A stretch of 64,000 nucleotides of DNA, from contig JBBCIS010000007.1 of the NCBI GenBank assembly GCA_037189845.1, positions 1 through 64,000 on the forward strand. The letters are read 5' to 3'. Origin of the DNA: JAMLHH01 sp037189845 (GTDB taxonomy: Bacteria > Bacteroidota > Bacteroidia > Chitinophagales > JADIYW01). The notes beneath the pieces were generated by a model. It was not told where the DNA came from and searched no databases. It worked only from the letters and a program-made list of their open reading frames with translations. Position 1 is the stretch's first letter. The number at the start of each line of letters is the position of its first letter. The position numbers were made by a program, and so were the translations under genes. Positions 44,831-53,905 of this stretch are shown here, one piece after another.

Positions 44831-45709
44831 TTATTTTCTTTTTGCTCTTTGATGAAAAAATGCCTGCAGCTTTTTGATATAATCATCCTGATCTGACAGC
44901 TGTATAGTGGAAGCATTGACCTCAGAAAATACTTTTTTGAAATATGTATTTCTATAAGACGACTGCTGCTGATACCAGCTTTTGTACTGACCGGAAGAAG
45001 TATCCACCCATTCCACTTTTCCTGACTCTGCATCCATTACCTGAATCAAACCGACATCCGGCAGCATATCATCCAAAGGATCTTTTACTGTAATGCCGAT
45101 CAAATCATTTTTTGCAGAAAGGATGCTCAATGTATTTTTATAGTTGTCAAACAAAAAATCTGACAGTAAGAAAACAACAGCATTGCGCTTATGAATTTTC
45201 TTATAATAATTTACAGCTTCTTCGAGATTAGTAGTGCTTCCGGGAGTTGATTCTGTAGTCATAATCGCCCGGATCATTTGAAGGATCTGTTGATAGCCTT
45301 TTGCCGGAGGTATAAATTTTTCAACTGTTGAATCAAACAACAGCAAACCTACACTATCCTGGCTCCTGTTGGCAGAAAATGCTAAAGTTGCAACCAGCTC
45401 GGCTATCAATTCTCTGCGATCTACATTTCCGATAGAAGTCAAAACGGATGGGCTGATGTCCACCATAAAAATGACGGTCTGCTCTCTTTCTTCCTGGAAA
45501 AGCTTGACATACGGAGACTGCATTCTGGCGGAAACATTCCAATCAATATGGCGGATATCATCACCGTAGGCGTATTCACGCACTTCGCTGAACTGCATAC
45601 CACGACCTTTGAAAGCGGTATGATATGCACCTGCAAATTGCTGATTAGAGAGAAGTTTTGACCTTATCTCAATCTTTTTGACTCTCTGGATGATGTGACT
45701 GATATCCAT
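44831..45709 (-). CDS. DUF58-domain protein of the MoxR/Bat operon
   Basis: 292 residues, no signal peptide. GRGMQFSEVREYAYGDDIRHIDWNVSAR is the diagnostic DUF58 stretch (about residues 35-62), followed by a VWA-like region with FMVDISPSV. It should be cytoplasmic. Its start overlaps the moxR stop (TAATG), so translation is coupled. Function is taken from the conserved pairing with MoxR ATPases. Confidence 0.93.
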   Translation of the reverse strand: MDISHIIQRVKKIEIRSKLLSNQQFAGAYHTAFKGRGMQFSEVREYAYGDDIRHIDWNVSARMQSPYVKLFQEEREQTVIFMVDISPSVLTSIGNVDRRELIAELVATLAFSANRSQDSVGLLLFDSTVEKFIPPAKGYQQILQMIRAIMTTESTPGSTTNLEEAVNYYKKIHKRNAVVFLLSDFLFDNYKNTLSILSAKNDLIGITVKDPLDDMLPDVGLIQVMDAESGKVEWVDTSSGQYKSWYQQQSSYRNTYFKKVFSEVNASTIQLSDQDDYIKKLQAFFHQRAKRK

Positions 45710-46716
45710 TACGGAACATCTATTCTTTGAATGATCTTTTCAATAATTTGCTCTGATGTGATTTGCTCTGCCTCTGCTTCGAAAGTCAACCCGATACGAT
45801 GTCTCAATACATCTGTCACCACTGCTTTCACATCATCAGGAATCACATAAGCGCGATGCTGCAAAAACGCATAAGCTCTTGCCGCAAGTGCCAGACTGAT
45901 AGAAGCTCTCGGCGAACCTCCATAAGCTATATATGAACTGACTTCTGACAATCTGTATCTGTCCGGCTGACGGGTTGCAAATACGATATCCAGAATATAC
46001 TGCTCAATTTTCTCATCCATGTAAATACTTTTGACAGTATTTCTGGCTTTCAGAATATCATCACTGGAAACGCAAGGCTGAATAACCGGCCATTCTCCGG
46101 TAGTATTCATGCGCATGATCAACCGCTCTTCTTCATACTTAGGATAATCTATCACAACTTTGAGCATAAAACGGTCTACCTGAGCTTCCGGCAAAGGATA
46201 AGTACCTTCCTGTTCGATAGGATTCTGGGTTGCCATGACCAAAAACGGTTCAGGAAGCTTGTAAGTATTTTCTCCGATAGTGACAATTCTTTCCTGCATC
46301 GCCTGTAACAGTGCCGACTGAACTTTTGCAGGGGCACGGTTGATCTCATCCGCCAATACGAAATTGGAGAAGACAGGACCTTTTTTCACCTCGAAAGTTC
46401 CTTTGTGCTGTTGGAAAATCATAGTACCTACGATATCTGCAGGCAATAAATCCGGCGTAAACTGTATCCTGCTGAAATCCACTGATACTGCTTCGGACAA
46501 TGACTTAATGGCTAGTGTTTTTGCCAACCCCGGAACACCTTCCAAAAGAATATGTCCGTTAGTCAGCAATGCGAGCAGCAATCTGTCCAGCATGTGTTGC
46601 TGACCTATGATAGACTTCGCAAGCTCTTTTCTGAGCACGTCCACAAATTGACTCTGTTCCTGTACTTTTTGCTGCAATTCTGCTAGCTCTGTAGCATTTA
46701 ATATATTTGAATTCAT
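45709..46716 (-). CDS. MoxR-family AAA+ ATPase
   Basis: 335 residues from the chosen ATG; an ATG 16 codons upstream is also possible, but the shorter start matches the common family beginning. Walker A GVPGLAKT, Walker B FVLADEINRAPAKVQ, sensor 1 VMATQNPIEQEGTYPLPEAQVDRF and the C-terminal lid (PRASISLALAARAYA) are complete. It probably acts as a chaperone-like ATPase for the VWA and Bat proteins encoded after it. It is the first gene of a seven-gene operon whose junctions overlap by 1-8 bp or have 1-bp gaps. Confidence 0.94.
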   Translation of the reverse strand: MNSNILNATELAELQQKVQEQSQFVDVLRKELAKSIIGQQHMLDRLLLALLTNGHILLEGVPGLAKTLAIKSLSEAVSVDFSRIQFTPDLLPADIVGTMIFQQHKGTFEVKKGPVFSNFVLADEINRAPAKVQSALLQAMQERIVTIGENTYKLPEPFLVMATQNPIEQEGTYPLPEAQVDRFMLKVVIDYPKYEEERLIMRMNTTGEWPVIQPCVSSDDILKARNTVKSIYMDEKIEQYILDIVFATRQPDRYRLSEVSSYIAYGGSPRASISLALAARAYAFLQHRAYVIPDDVKAVVTDVLRHRIGLTFEAEAEQITSEQIIEKIIQRIDVP

Positions 46717-47023
46717 GGAATTATCTTGTTCTCTGATACTGGATGGCAAATTTAAATAATACATACACAGTTGCCAGTATTCGCGGGTTAAAATATGTTA
46801 GTTGTATGTTATAAAGTCATAAAGGAGGTATCTGGCTGCAGACAAAAGACTACTGCTTTGGACTATGTCAGTTGCTTTATTTGTCCAATCGTACATCATT
46901 GCCGTTTAGCTAAACATTTTAGTGTTTTTATTTTGCTCACCAGACGATATTGATTCATCAATCGCCCATCTTCATAATTATCCATTTTTGATTTTTTGTG
47001 TATTTTACGTGAACGAGTTGCAT

Positions 47024-47941
47024 ATGGAGAACTACCAGGTTATATTTTCAATTTTCAGTGCAATCATACTCTTTTTATACGGATTAAGCTCATTCAGTGC
47101 CGAATTAAAAGCTGCTGCCGGAATTCAACTGGAAGCTATCATGCAAAAGCTGACGGCAAACAGGTTTGTTGCTTTCTTCGTGGGCCTGATTTTCACCATC
47201 GTCATACAATCCTCTACAGCAGTGTCATCTCTGGCTGTTTCAATGGTAGATAGCGGCATTTTATCTTTTTCCGGTTCGCTGGCAATCATGTTAGGCTCGT
47301 ATATCGGGACAACAGCAACGGCCTGGTTAGTTTCTTTCAAGCTGACAGGCATCGGTCCTATCTTTATAGTTTTGGGAACACTGATATCACTTTTGCCATT
47401 TAAATTCAATGTCTTCGGAAAAGGAATTTTCTTCTTTGGATTTATCTTTTTCAGCCTGGATCTGGTCAGCACATCCATCACTCCGCTAAGAGAATCCGAA
47501 GTTTTGACTGATTTACTTTTATATACTTCCAACAGATACGTCAGCATCCTTATCGGGGTCATTCTGACGGTAATTTTACAATCCAGCACAGTGGTAACAG
47601 GATTAGCCATTATTTTTGTACAGCAAAATCTCATTCAACCTGCAGATTCTATTCCGATAGTATTGGGGGCAAATGTCGGAACCACATTCACAGCACTTTT
47701 TGTCTCCATGAAAATGAGTCATAACGCGAAGAAATTTGCGGTATCCAACACGTTGATAAATATCATTGGAGTTTTATTACTTATTCCTTTTTTGAATGTC
47801 TTTACCATCTGGGTGCTCAGCGTTGCTCCTAATGAAACGATGGTAGTAGCAATAGCGCATCTTAGCTTCAATGTCGTGTTGGTTACTATTTTTCTGGTTT
47901 TTCTGACTCCTTTTATAAAATTAGTCAACAAGATGTTTTAG
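47024..47941 (+). CDS. Na/Pi cotransporter-type membrane protein, short form
   Basis: About 305 residues from ATG 47024. The open frame begins 34 codons earlier, but only from Met (MENYQVIFSIFSAIILFLYGL) does the family pattern begin. The two inverted Na/Pi repeats are visible through their QSS motifs (VIQSSTAVSSLAVSMVDSG and ILQSSTVVTGLAIIFVQ). About eight hydrophobic segments are present. Unlike many bacterial relatives there is no C-terminal PhoU-like domain. It would move phosphate or another anion with sodium. Confidence 0.85.
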   Translation: MENYQVIFSIFSAIILFLYGLSSFSAELKAAAGIQLEAIMQKLTANRFVAFFVGLIFTIVIQSSTAVSSLAVSMVDSGILSFSGSLAIMLGSYIGTTATAWLVSFKLTGIGPIFIVLGTLISLLPFKFNVFGKGIFFFGFIFFSLDLVSTSITPLRESEVLTDLLLYTSNRYVSILIGVILTVILQSSTVVTGLAIIFVQQNLIQPADSIPIVLGANVGTTFTALFVSMKMSHNAKKFAVSNTLINIIGVLLLIPFLNVFTIWVLSVAPNETMVVAIAHLSFNVVLVTIFLVFLTPFIKLVNKMF

Positions 47942-47981
47942 CTCATTTTTGTAGCAAACCATTCTGGCGTTAACATTTTAT

Positions 47982-48001
47982 TGCCACTAATACACGAATT
48001 G
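47982..48001. repeat. 20-base interspersed repeat, copy 2
   Basis: Identical to 31885-31904 (TGCCACTAATACACGAATTG), in the same orientation, 16 kb away. Both copies lie in repeat-bearing intergenic DNA. Confidence 0.7.
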
Positions 48002-48201
48002 GAATTTCCCAATGGTATTATTATTTACAATCATGCAATCTGCCTGTTAAAGACACGGAATAGTTTATCCATTTATTAGTGAATTCATGGCTATCTCTTT
48101 AGATAATCACCTGTCGGACCTCGCTAAAAAGTTAAATGCAAATGCCCTAAAACCATATTATTTCAGTCATATTGGATTTGCATCCATATTTCGGGCAAAT
48201 T

Positions 48202-48352
48202 CACCCATTGAGGTATTTAACCAGCATTCTCCATTCAATAGATTTATCACAGAATAATTTCATGAAGATTTACATACATGAATTTCTGTGGAGTCCAGCA
48301 ACCACTATGAAAACGGGGCAAATCCGAAAAGCCTGATGAGTAGGAAAACCTA
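48202..48352 (+). ncRNA. Candidate structured 5' leader, copy 2
   Basis: Ends 11 bases before the lipoprotein ATG at 48364. Blocks shared with copy 1: TTGAGGTAT (within 48202-48216), CAGCAT (48222-48227), AATAGATTTAT (48237-48247), TCTGTGGAGTCCAG (48285-48298), ACCACT (48301-48306), AAACGGGGCA then ATCCGAAAAGCC (48311-48333), GAGTAGG (48338-48344) and a TAGG-AAAA-CCTA hairpin (48341-48352). The variable part between 48248 and 48284 is 37 bases here and 23 in copy 1. A 24-codon ORF (48262-48336) lies inside. Confidence 0.55.
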
Positions 48353-48363
48353 AATACACAAAA

Positions 48364-49005
48364 ATGAATGCACGTCTAAAACACCTCATCCTCTTAATGG
48401 CAGTAGTTACTGTTATTTCCTGTAAAAAAGACCAGGAGCCGGAAAGCAAAGTAGATGAAAATGGTCTTACAAAAGAAATTGTAAACTTTGTTCCCGATAG
48501 TATTATCCAGCTGATGAAAGGTATGGGTATGCCGCTGTACACAGGAGATAATCCTCCGATTATTGCTCCCAATTCTTTAGAAAGAAAATTCAGAATCAAT
48601 AATTTCACACTTTTGACAAGCAATATTAAAAGTGAATCTCCCGGAAAAATATTCTCTAACTTGATTATAACAGTTAAAAATCAGGACAATCAAAATCTGA
48701 CGATTGAATATTATGATGAAGTAGAGAATACGACATCCACCTCAAAGGGAAGCGCCAGCTATATTGTTGGTCAGGACAATATGTTTTCAATATTTGTAAA
48801 AAGTCACAACACCCAACCTTCTACTAATTCCAAGGCTGATCTTGTCATAGTGATTTCAGGGAAAATAACGGATTCCGGTATCCAGGGTTTGCATTATGCC
48901 AACTTTATGCTCAATGATTACGGAGATCCGGCGGGTGTTTACATGGAAATCGGGAATGGCAGAGTTATTTACGATGCAGATGGTATGTCAGAGTTTATCG
49001 AATAA
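48364..49005 (+). CDS. Hypothetical lipoprotein, paralogue of the one at 17350
   Basis: 213 residues. The lipobox is TVISCKKDQE (Cys about 20). No known domain. The region IVNFVPDSII...KGMGMPLYTGDNPPII...FTLLTSNI aligns with the same positions in the 17350 protein, and both end in a short acidic segment; overall identity looks low. The shared leader upstream implies common regulation. Downstream, the convergent 2OG oxygenase gene is 56 bp away. Confidence 0.75.
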   Translation: MNARLKHLILLMAVVTVISCKKDQEPESKVDENGLTKEIVNFVPDSIIQLMKGMGMPLYTGDNPPIIAPNSLERKFRINNFTLLTSNIKSESPGKIFSNLIITVKNQDNQNLTIEYYDEVENTTSTSKGSASYIVGQDNMFSIFVKSHNTQPSTNSKADLVIVISGKITDSGIQGLHYANFMLNDYGDPAGVYMEIGNGRVIYDADGMSEFIE

Positions 49006-49061
49006 ACTATATTTCTATACGAGTTGTAAAATGACATCGATTTCCCAGTACCATTTTTATT

Positions 49062-50054
49062 TTAATCCAATACATCCTTGCCTAAATCAGGAAAAACTTT
49101 ACCGATTTTACTTAAAAGATAATCACCGTAAGTACCTGAGAAATCATGCACACTGGCTCTATCCCATCTTTCATCACGGTCATCTTCTGAAGGAGAATCT
49201 ATACCTTCAATCCGGCGAACCTGCGCAGTAAATCCGGGATCAAAGAATAACGGGAAAGAATATCTGCTGACTCCGGATTGATTTAAAACCCTATGTGGTG
49301 TAGAACGATACAATCCGCCTGTCATGCGATCCAGCATATCACCGATATTGCAGATAAATGTATTAGGTATCGGAGGAGCTTCTATCCACTCACCACGACT
49401 TTTGACCTGTAGTCCACCGACAGCATCTTGTTTCAGAATAGTGAGCAAACCATAATCTGTATGCTCGCCTACGCCCCATTGTGATACATGGCTGTCCTGT
49501 GCAGGATAATGAAAGATTCTGAACAAAATCAAAGGGTCTTTTGTACAGGTATCATAAAAATAATCTGCATCCAGACCCAGACTCAAAGCTACCGCCCGGA
49601 GAATTTTGTGCCCCAAAGCAGTTACTTCGTCCATATATTCTAATACTACGTCTTTGAAACCTTTCGGTTTTTCTGTAAAAAGATTTTGCCCGTGGAGAGG
49701 ATAACCAGCCTGTACAAAAGGGTGAGAGGCATCCAATTCCGTCCCGAAATAAATCCCTTCCTTCAAATCCGGCTTACCAGAGGTAAGCTCTCCGTTGACA
49801 GGGAAAAATCCTCTCCATGCTTTTCCTCCTTTGGACATCTCTATTTTGAGCTTTTCTTCTTCAGACTGATCAAAGAATTCCCTGCTCAGACGCATCAGCT
49901 CACTCTGTAAAAATTCGCTGATATCATGTCCTGAAATATAAAAGAAGCCGTGCTGTCTGCATGCCTGCGCAATATTCTGAGCGATCTCTTTCTGACCTTC
50001 TATCGTATCCAGGCCACTGATATCTATAACAGGTATAGAAGCTACATTTGTCAT
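49062..50054 (-). CDS. 2-oxoglutarate/Fe(II) oxygenase, isopenicillin N synthase-like, second copy
   Basis: 330 residues. The N-terminal part has IPVIDISGLD and HGFFYISGHDI. The iron-binding His-x-Asp is in GEHTDYGLLTIL (about residue 200), the distal His in STPHRVLNQSG, and the co-substrate Arg in SRYSFPLFFDPGF. Its start overlaps the permease stop by 4 bp (ATGA), so the two are translationally coupled; an amino acid or derivative imported by the permease is a plausible substrate, by inference only. The paralogue at 37578 is quite divergent. Confidence 0.88.
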   Translation of the reverse strand: MTNVASIPVIDISGLDTIEGQKEIAQNIAQACRQHGFFYISGHDISEFLQSELMRLSREFFDQSEEEKLKIEMSKGGKAWRGFFPVNGELTSGKPDLKEGIYFGTELDASHPFVQAGYPLHGQNLFTEKPKGFKDVVLEYMDEVTALGHKILRAVALSLGLDADYFYDTCTKDPLILFRIFHYPAQDSHVSQWGVGEHTDYGLLTILKQDAVGGLQVKSRGEWIEAPPIPNTFICNIGDMLDRMTGGLYRSTPHRVLNQSGVSRYSFPLFFDPGFTAQVRRIEGIDSPSEDDRDERWDRASVHDFSGTYGDYLLSKIGKVFPDLGKDVLD

Positions 50055-51490
50055 TGTTCTTCTTGAATTTGAGTGTTATCAGACTTATTCCAAAAGAGAT
50101 AAACAGGTATTCCCAGTAAGATGATGATGAACCCCGGCCAAGTATAAGTAGGCTGATAAATCAACAATCCCACTCCTATCGACAATGCCGCCACTATGTA
50201 CAAAAACGGTAAAACAGGATAACCGATAGCTTTGTATGGTCTTTCCATATCCGGGTATTTTCGTCTGAGTACAAATACCGCCCCAATCGTCAGCGAGTAA
50301 AAAATCAATACTACAAAGATGATGTAATTCAACAGGTCGCCATATCTGCCTGTAAGGCACAGGATACAAGCCCAAATGCATTGTACCCAAAGTCCCCATT
50401 GCGGTACACCATTTTGATTCAAATTTCCTGCTTTGGAGAAAAATAAACCATCTTTTGCCATCGTATAATACACCCTCGAACCTGCCAGGATCAATCCGTT
50501 ATTACATCCGAAAGTAGAAATCATCACCATGACAGCAATGATCATTGTACCCACTCCTCCGAATATCTTTTGCGAGGCTGCAATAGCGACTCTGTCATGC
50601 TCAGCAAAAGCAATTTCCTGCATGCTCAATGTTGCCAGAAACATGAGATTGGCAGCAATATAAATCACTGTAACAATCAAAACGCCCAGAAAAAGGCTCA
50701 GACCTACATTACGCTGAGGATTTTTTATCTCTCCGGCAATAAAAGTAACATTGTTCCATGCATCACTGGAAAAAATAGAACCTACCATGGAAGAAGCAAA
50801 TCCCGCAAAAATAGCAGCTCCTGCAATCGGCACCAATGATTGTGTATTTACGTCCCATCGGGCATTTTGCCAGGCATCAGTCCAGTTAGCACTCCAGATT
50901 TCTGCATTGAATCCGGCAGTCAATCCTAAAACCACCAATCCAGACAGCGAAAGAATTTTAATCATTGTCAGCGTAGTCTGTACTATTTTTCCTTCTTTCA
51001 CTCCCCGGGAATTAAACCAGGTCAAAAGAACAATTGTACCAATAGCAAGCGTCTGGGCTCCACTGATTTTAAAGAAACCCAAATCAAGGAAAACAGAAGT
51101 TTCGCCTACTACGGGAAAAATATATGCAGTAAACTTAGCAAATGCTACTCCTACTGCTGCAATTGTTCCGGTCTGTATCACCATGAAGAAAGACCAGCCG
51201 TAAAGAAATGCTATTAACCTCCCGTAAGCAGCTCTGAGGTAAACATATTGTCCACCTGCTTTGGGAAACATAGAAGACAATTCTCCGAAGCTCAATGCTG
51301 CAGTGATGGTAATCACTCCGGTGATTGCCCAGATAAAAATCAGCCATCCGGCACTTCCTACATTTCTGACGATATCAGAGCTGACGATAAATATTCCAGA
51401 ACCTATCATAGAGCCTGCTACCAACATAGTAGCGTCTAATAATCCGAGTTCCCTTCTCATCTCACTTTCGTGCGTTGATAGTTCTGTCAT
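50051..51490 (-). CDS. APC-superfamily amino-acid permease
   Basis: 479 residues with about 12 membrane segments. The first reads LLDATMLVAGSMIGSGIFIVSSDI, the usual GSGIF helix-1 substrate-binding motif of the APC family. GEIKNPQRNVGLSLFLGV in the middle is another conserved family segment. It imports amino acids or related compounds with protons. It is coupled to the downstream 2OG oxygenase gene by a 4-bp overlap. Confidence 0.92.
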   Translation of the reverse strand: MTELSTHESEMRRELGLLDATMLVAGSMIGSGIFIVSSDIVRNVGSAGWLIFIWAITGVITITAALSFGELSSMFPKAGGQYVYLRAAYGRLIAFLYGWSFFMVIQTGTIAAVGVAFAKFTAYIFPVVGETSVFLDLGFFKISGAQTLAIGTIVLLTWFNSRGVKEGKIVQTTLTMIKILSLSGLVVLGLTAGFNAEIWSANWTDAWQNARWDVNTQSLVPIAGAAIFAGFASSMVGSIFSSDAWNNVTFIAGEIKNPQRNVGLSLFLGVLIVTVIYIAANLMFLATLSMQEIAFAEHDRVAIAASQKIFGGVGTMIIAVMVMISTFGCNNGLILAGSRVYYTMAKDGLFFSKAGNLNQNGVPQWGLWVQCIWACILCLTGRYGDLLNYIIFVVLIFYSLTIGAVFVLRRKYPDMERPYKAIGYPVLPFLYIVAALSIGVGLLIYQPTYTWPGFIIILLGIPVYLFWNKSDNTQIQEEQ

Positions 51491-51655
51491 ATATATTATT
51501 TGTATTTCCTAAGGTATGGAAAAACACAAATAATTCATATTTTCTTTTTTAATCTGAAAGTGTCAGAAATCAGACATTAACTGTTTTATGCCAGCTAATA
51601 CATCTGTGTATGATCAGATGCTCTTTGGATTAGTACCATTTTTATATTGCTCGTT

Positions 51656-52579
51656 CTATTTGTTACCCATCAATACCATTTCTTCATAAGGTATCAATGT
51701 ATCGTAACCGAGCTCAGAGAAATAACTTTTTGCTTCTTCAAAATCTCCGTGATGAGTAATGAGAACAAAATCCCCGCCCCATGCACCCAAAGATTTTACT
51801 GTTCCCCAGTAATCCGGAAATAAGCGATCTTTTACTTTTTCTATCTGCAACATCCGGGAAATGATTACTTCGTGAACGGATAAAAGATATTCAAACTCAT
51901 CAAAGTCCTCACACTTCAGTATTTTGCGGGAAATGTCGTTGATTTCATCGATCCATTCGGATTTATCGTCCTGTAATGATTTGTAATAACGGATACCTTC
52001 CCTGCTATCCTGCTTTTGTCCGAGATATAAAAATGCTATCCATTCTTTAAATACCGGATCAAATTGTACGAGTTCAGATTTAGGCTGCGGGAATGCTCTT
52101 TGGTATAAAACAGGTGTGTCTGAAGTAGCGCAGGCAATATCATATCCTGATCCTCCGAAGGACTTCTGTAAAAGATAATAGGGATCTGTTCTCCACCATT
52201 GCGCTAAAAGTGAAATCAGCGTGGAACTACTGCCTAAGCCCCATTCATTGGGAAATTCCAGATGTGTGCTGACTGCATAACCGGATAAATCAATGCCCAG
52301 CTCTGCATCCGCATATTGAAATAAGGATTGTATATATTGAGCTTTAGTACTGTCGCTGATGCTTTGCCATTGTTGCTGATGAACATCCCAGATACCTTCC
52401 AGCCATATTTCTCCCAGATAATTATAGCTTTCCCAATGTAGAAAATTCCCTTTCACATCTTCGGAAATCTCCATTTTCTGACCTTTTGCAGTGGGTAAGG
52501 CAATTGCCAGTGCTCCATCCAGTACTACGTACTCTCCGGTCAGTAATAATTTTCCGTGTGCGTAGTAGCTTTGTTTCAC
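51656..52579 (-). CDS. GYDIA-type GHMP kinase of the mevalonate pathway cluster
   Basis: 307 residues. The N-terminus YAHGKLLLTGEYVVLDGALAIALP is the GHMP substrate region, ELGIDLSG precedes WGLGSSSTLISLLA (the phosphate-binding glycine loop), and SFGGSGYDIACA gives the GYDIA signature of a Bacteroidota GHMP-kinase group. It lies 10 bp after the HMG-CoA reductase gene, so mevalonate or phosphomevalonate is the likely substrate. Which of the two it phosphorylates cannot be decided from sequence. Confidence 0.85.
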   Translation of the reverse strand: MKQSYYAHGKLLLTGEYVVLDGALAIALPTAKGQKMEISEDVKGNFLHWESYNYLGEIWLEGIWDVHQQQWQSISDSTKAQYIQSLFQYADAELGIDLSGYAVSTHLEFPNEWGLGSSSTLISLLAQWWRTDPYYLLQKSFGGSGYDIACATSDTPVLYQRAFPQPKSELVQFDPVFKEWIAFLYLGQKQDSREGIRYYKSLQDDKSEWIDEINDISRKILKCEDFDEFEYLLSVHEVIISRMLQIEKVKDRLFPDYWGTVKSLGAWGGDFVLITHHGDFEEAKSYFSELGYDTLIPYEEMVLMGNK

Positions 52580-52589
52580 TCAGAATAAT

Positions 52590-53903
52590 TTATGCAGTCT
52601 GATTGGAACGGATCTGATCCAGCATCACTCTCACATTGGTGAAAGAAACAATTTTATCTTTGAAATATTCTAAAGCGTAAGTTTTTTCGGTATCGGTAGC
52701 TTCCAGATGGTTCATGATATTCAAAAGATGCATTTTCATGTGTCCTTTCTGAATACCAACCGTCGTCAAAGCTTTGATAGCCGCGAAGTTTTGTGCCAGA
52801 CCTGATACGGCAACGATTTTCATCAGCTCTTTTGCATCAGGATTGCCTAAAAGTTGCAGACATCGTTTGACCAGTGGATGGAGCTGTGTCAGACCTCCTA
52901 CTGTACCTACTGCCAGTGGTAGATCTATCCAGAATTTAAAAATGCCGTTTTCTACGCTGCAATGTGTCAGGCTGCCATAGCTACCGTCTTTTGAAGCATA
53001 AGTATGACCGCAGGCTTCTACTGCGCGGAAGTCATTACCGGTAGCAATGATAATAGCATCAATGCCGTTATAGATACCTTTATTGTGTGTAGTGGCTCTG
53101 TGCGGATCAATTTCAGCAATGCGCACAGCTCTTTTAAATTTCTCAACGAACTCCTGAGCTGGAACTCCGTTTTGTACGCCCAACTCTTCTACAGGACACT
53201 CCACCCATGCTCTGGCGATGCAATCCGGCGTATAATTGGAGACAATAGACATGATGATATAAGGTTTGTCCCCGTATTTATCTGAAGTGATTGCCTGTTG
53301 AATTAACTGAGCCAGCTCTTCGAGTACTGTATTGATGTAGTTAGCTCCCATCGAATCACAGGTTTCAAAACTGACTTTCAGCTGGAAAAAATCCGGTTCT
53401 TTATCTGTCAGATCCACCAGCTCAATATCTAAAACACCTCCTCCTCTTGCCTGCATATTGACGCTGAGGTATGCGCTGTTTTCTAATAAGAAATTTTTTA
53501 TCTGTGGAAAATCAGCTTTCAGTTTCGCTACATCTCCTTTGAATAGAAAATGTACCTGACCAATCTTAACCGTATTGATAATTTCCGCTTTGAAACCACC
53601 TTTGTCCATCCAGAATTTTCCGGTTTTGGACATAGCTGCTACCACTGAGCTTTCTTCTATCGCCATCGGCAAAGCATACACTTCACCATTGATCATGAAA
53701 TTCGGAGCGATACCTAAAGGGAGATAAAGATTGGTAATAGTGTTTTCAGTGAACTCGTCAAATGATTTCTGAACCTGCTCATCTCTGTGCCAGAAACCTT
53801 TCAGCTCATCTTTTACTGCTGTTTCCCCGTCAAAAAAATTCTCTACTAACCAGTCTATTTTTTGTTCTTTGGTCAATTTCGAATATCCTTCAATCTTTTT
53901 CAT
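52590..53903 (-). CDS. Hydroxymethylglutaryl-CoA reductase, class II
   Basis: 437 residues. PMAIEESSVVAAMSKTGKFW carries the catalytic Glu, the segment CDSMGANYINTVLEE matches the class II DAMGAN motif with Ser in place of Ala, the catalytic Lys is in ATTHNKGIYNGIDA, and the GTVGGLTQLHP and QKGHMKMHL motifs (His near the C-terminus) follow. It reduces HMG-CoA to mevalonate, or the reverse in degradative relatives. Since fni and a GHMP kinase are in the same set, isoprenoid synthesis is the likely direction. Confidence 0.93.
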   Translation of the reverse strand: MKKIEGYSKLTKEQKIDWLVENFFDGETAVKDELKGFWHRDEQVQKSFDEFTENTITNLYLPLGIAPNFMINGEVYALPMAIEESSVVAAMSKTGKFWMDKGGFKAEIINTVKIGQVHFLFKGDVAKLKADFPQIKNFLLENSAYLSVNMQARGGGVLDIELVDLTDKEPDFFQLKVSFETCDSMGANYINTVLEELAQLIQQAITSDKYGDKPYIIMSIVSNYTPDCIARAWVECPVEELGVQNGVPAQEFVEKFKRAVRIAEIDPHRATTHNKGIYNGIDAIIIATGNDFRAVEACGHTYASKDGSYGSLTHCSVENGIFKFWIDLPLAVGTVGGLTQLHPLVKRCLQLLGNPDAKELMKIVAVSGLAQNFAAIKALTTVGIQKGHMKMHLLNIMNHLEATDTEKTYALEYFKDKIVSFTNVRVMLDQIRSNQTA

Positions 53904-53905
53904 CT

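Larger units (their letters stand above)
47942..48363. other. Intergenic region before the second lipoprotein
   Basis: This 422-bp gap holds the 20-base repeat (47982-48001), a degenerate AATTCATGGC segment near 48082 that may be the other arm of the same repeat family, and the structured leader (48202-48352). A 56-codon ORF (48087-48257) is open but overlaps the leader and has no recognised features. Confidence 0.6.

Noticed and set aside
44830..45033. 68-codon N-terminal extension of the Bat-operon membrane protein
   Set aside because: It overlaps the DUF58 coding region and the internal ATG at 44829 starts a clean signal peptide with a 1-bp gap.
48087..48257. 56-codon ORF before the second lipoprotein
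   Set aside because: It overlaps the leader, is not matched in frame at the other leader, and shows no recognisable protein features.
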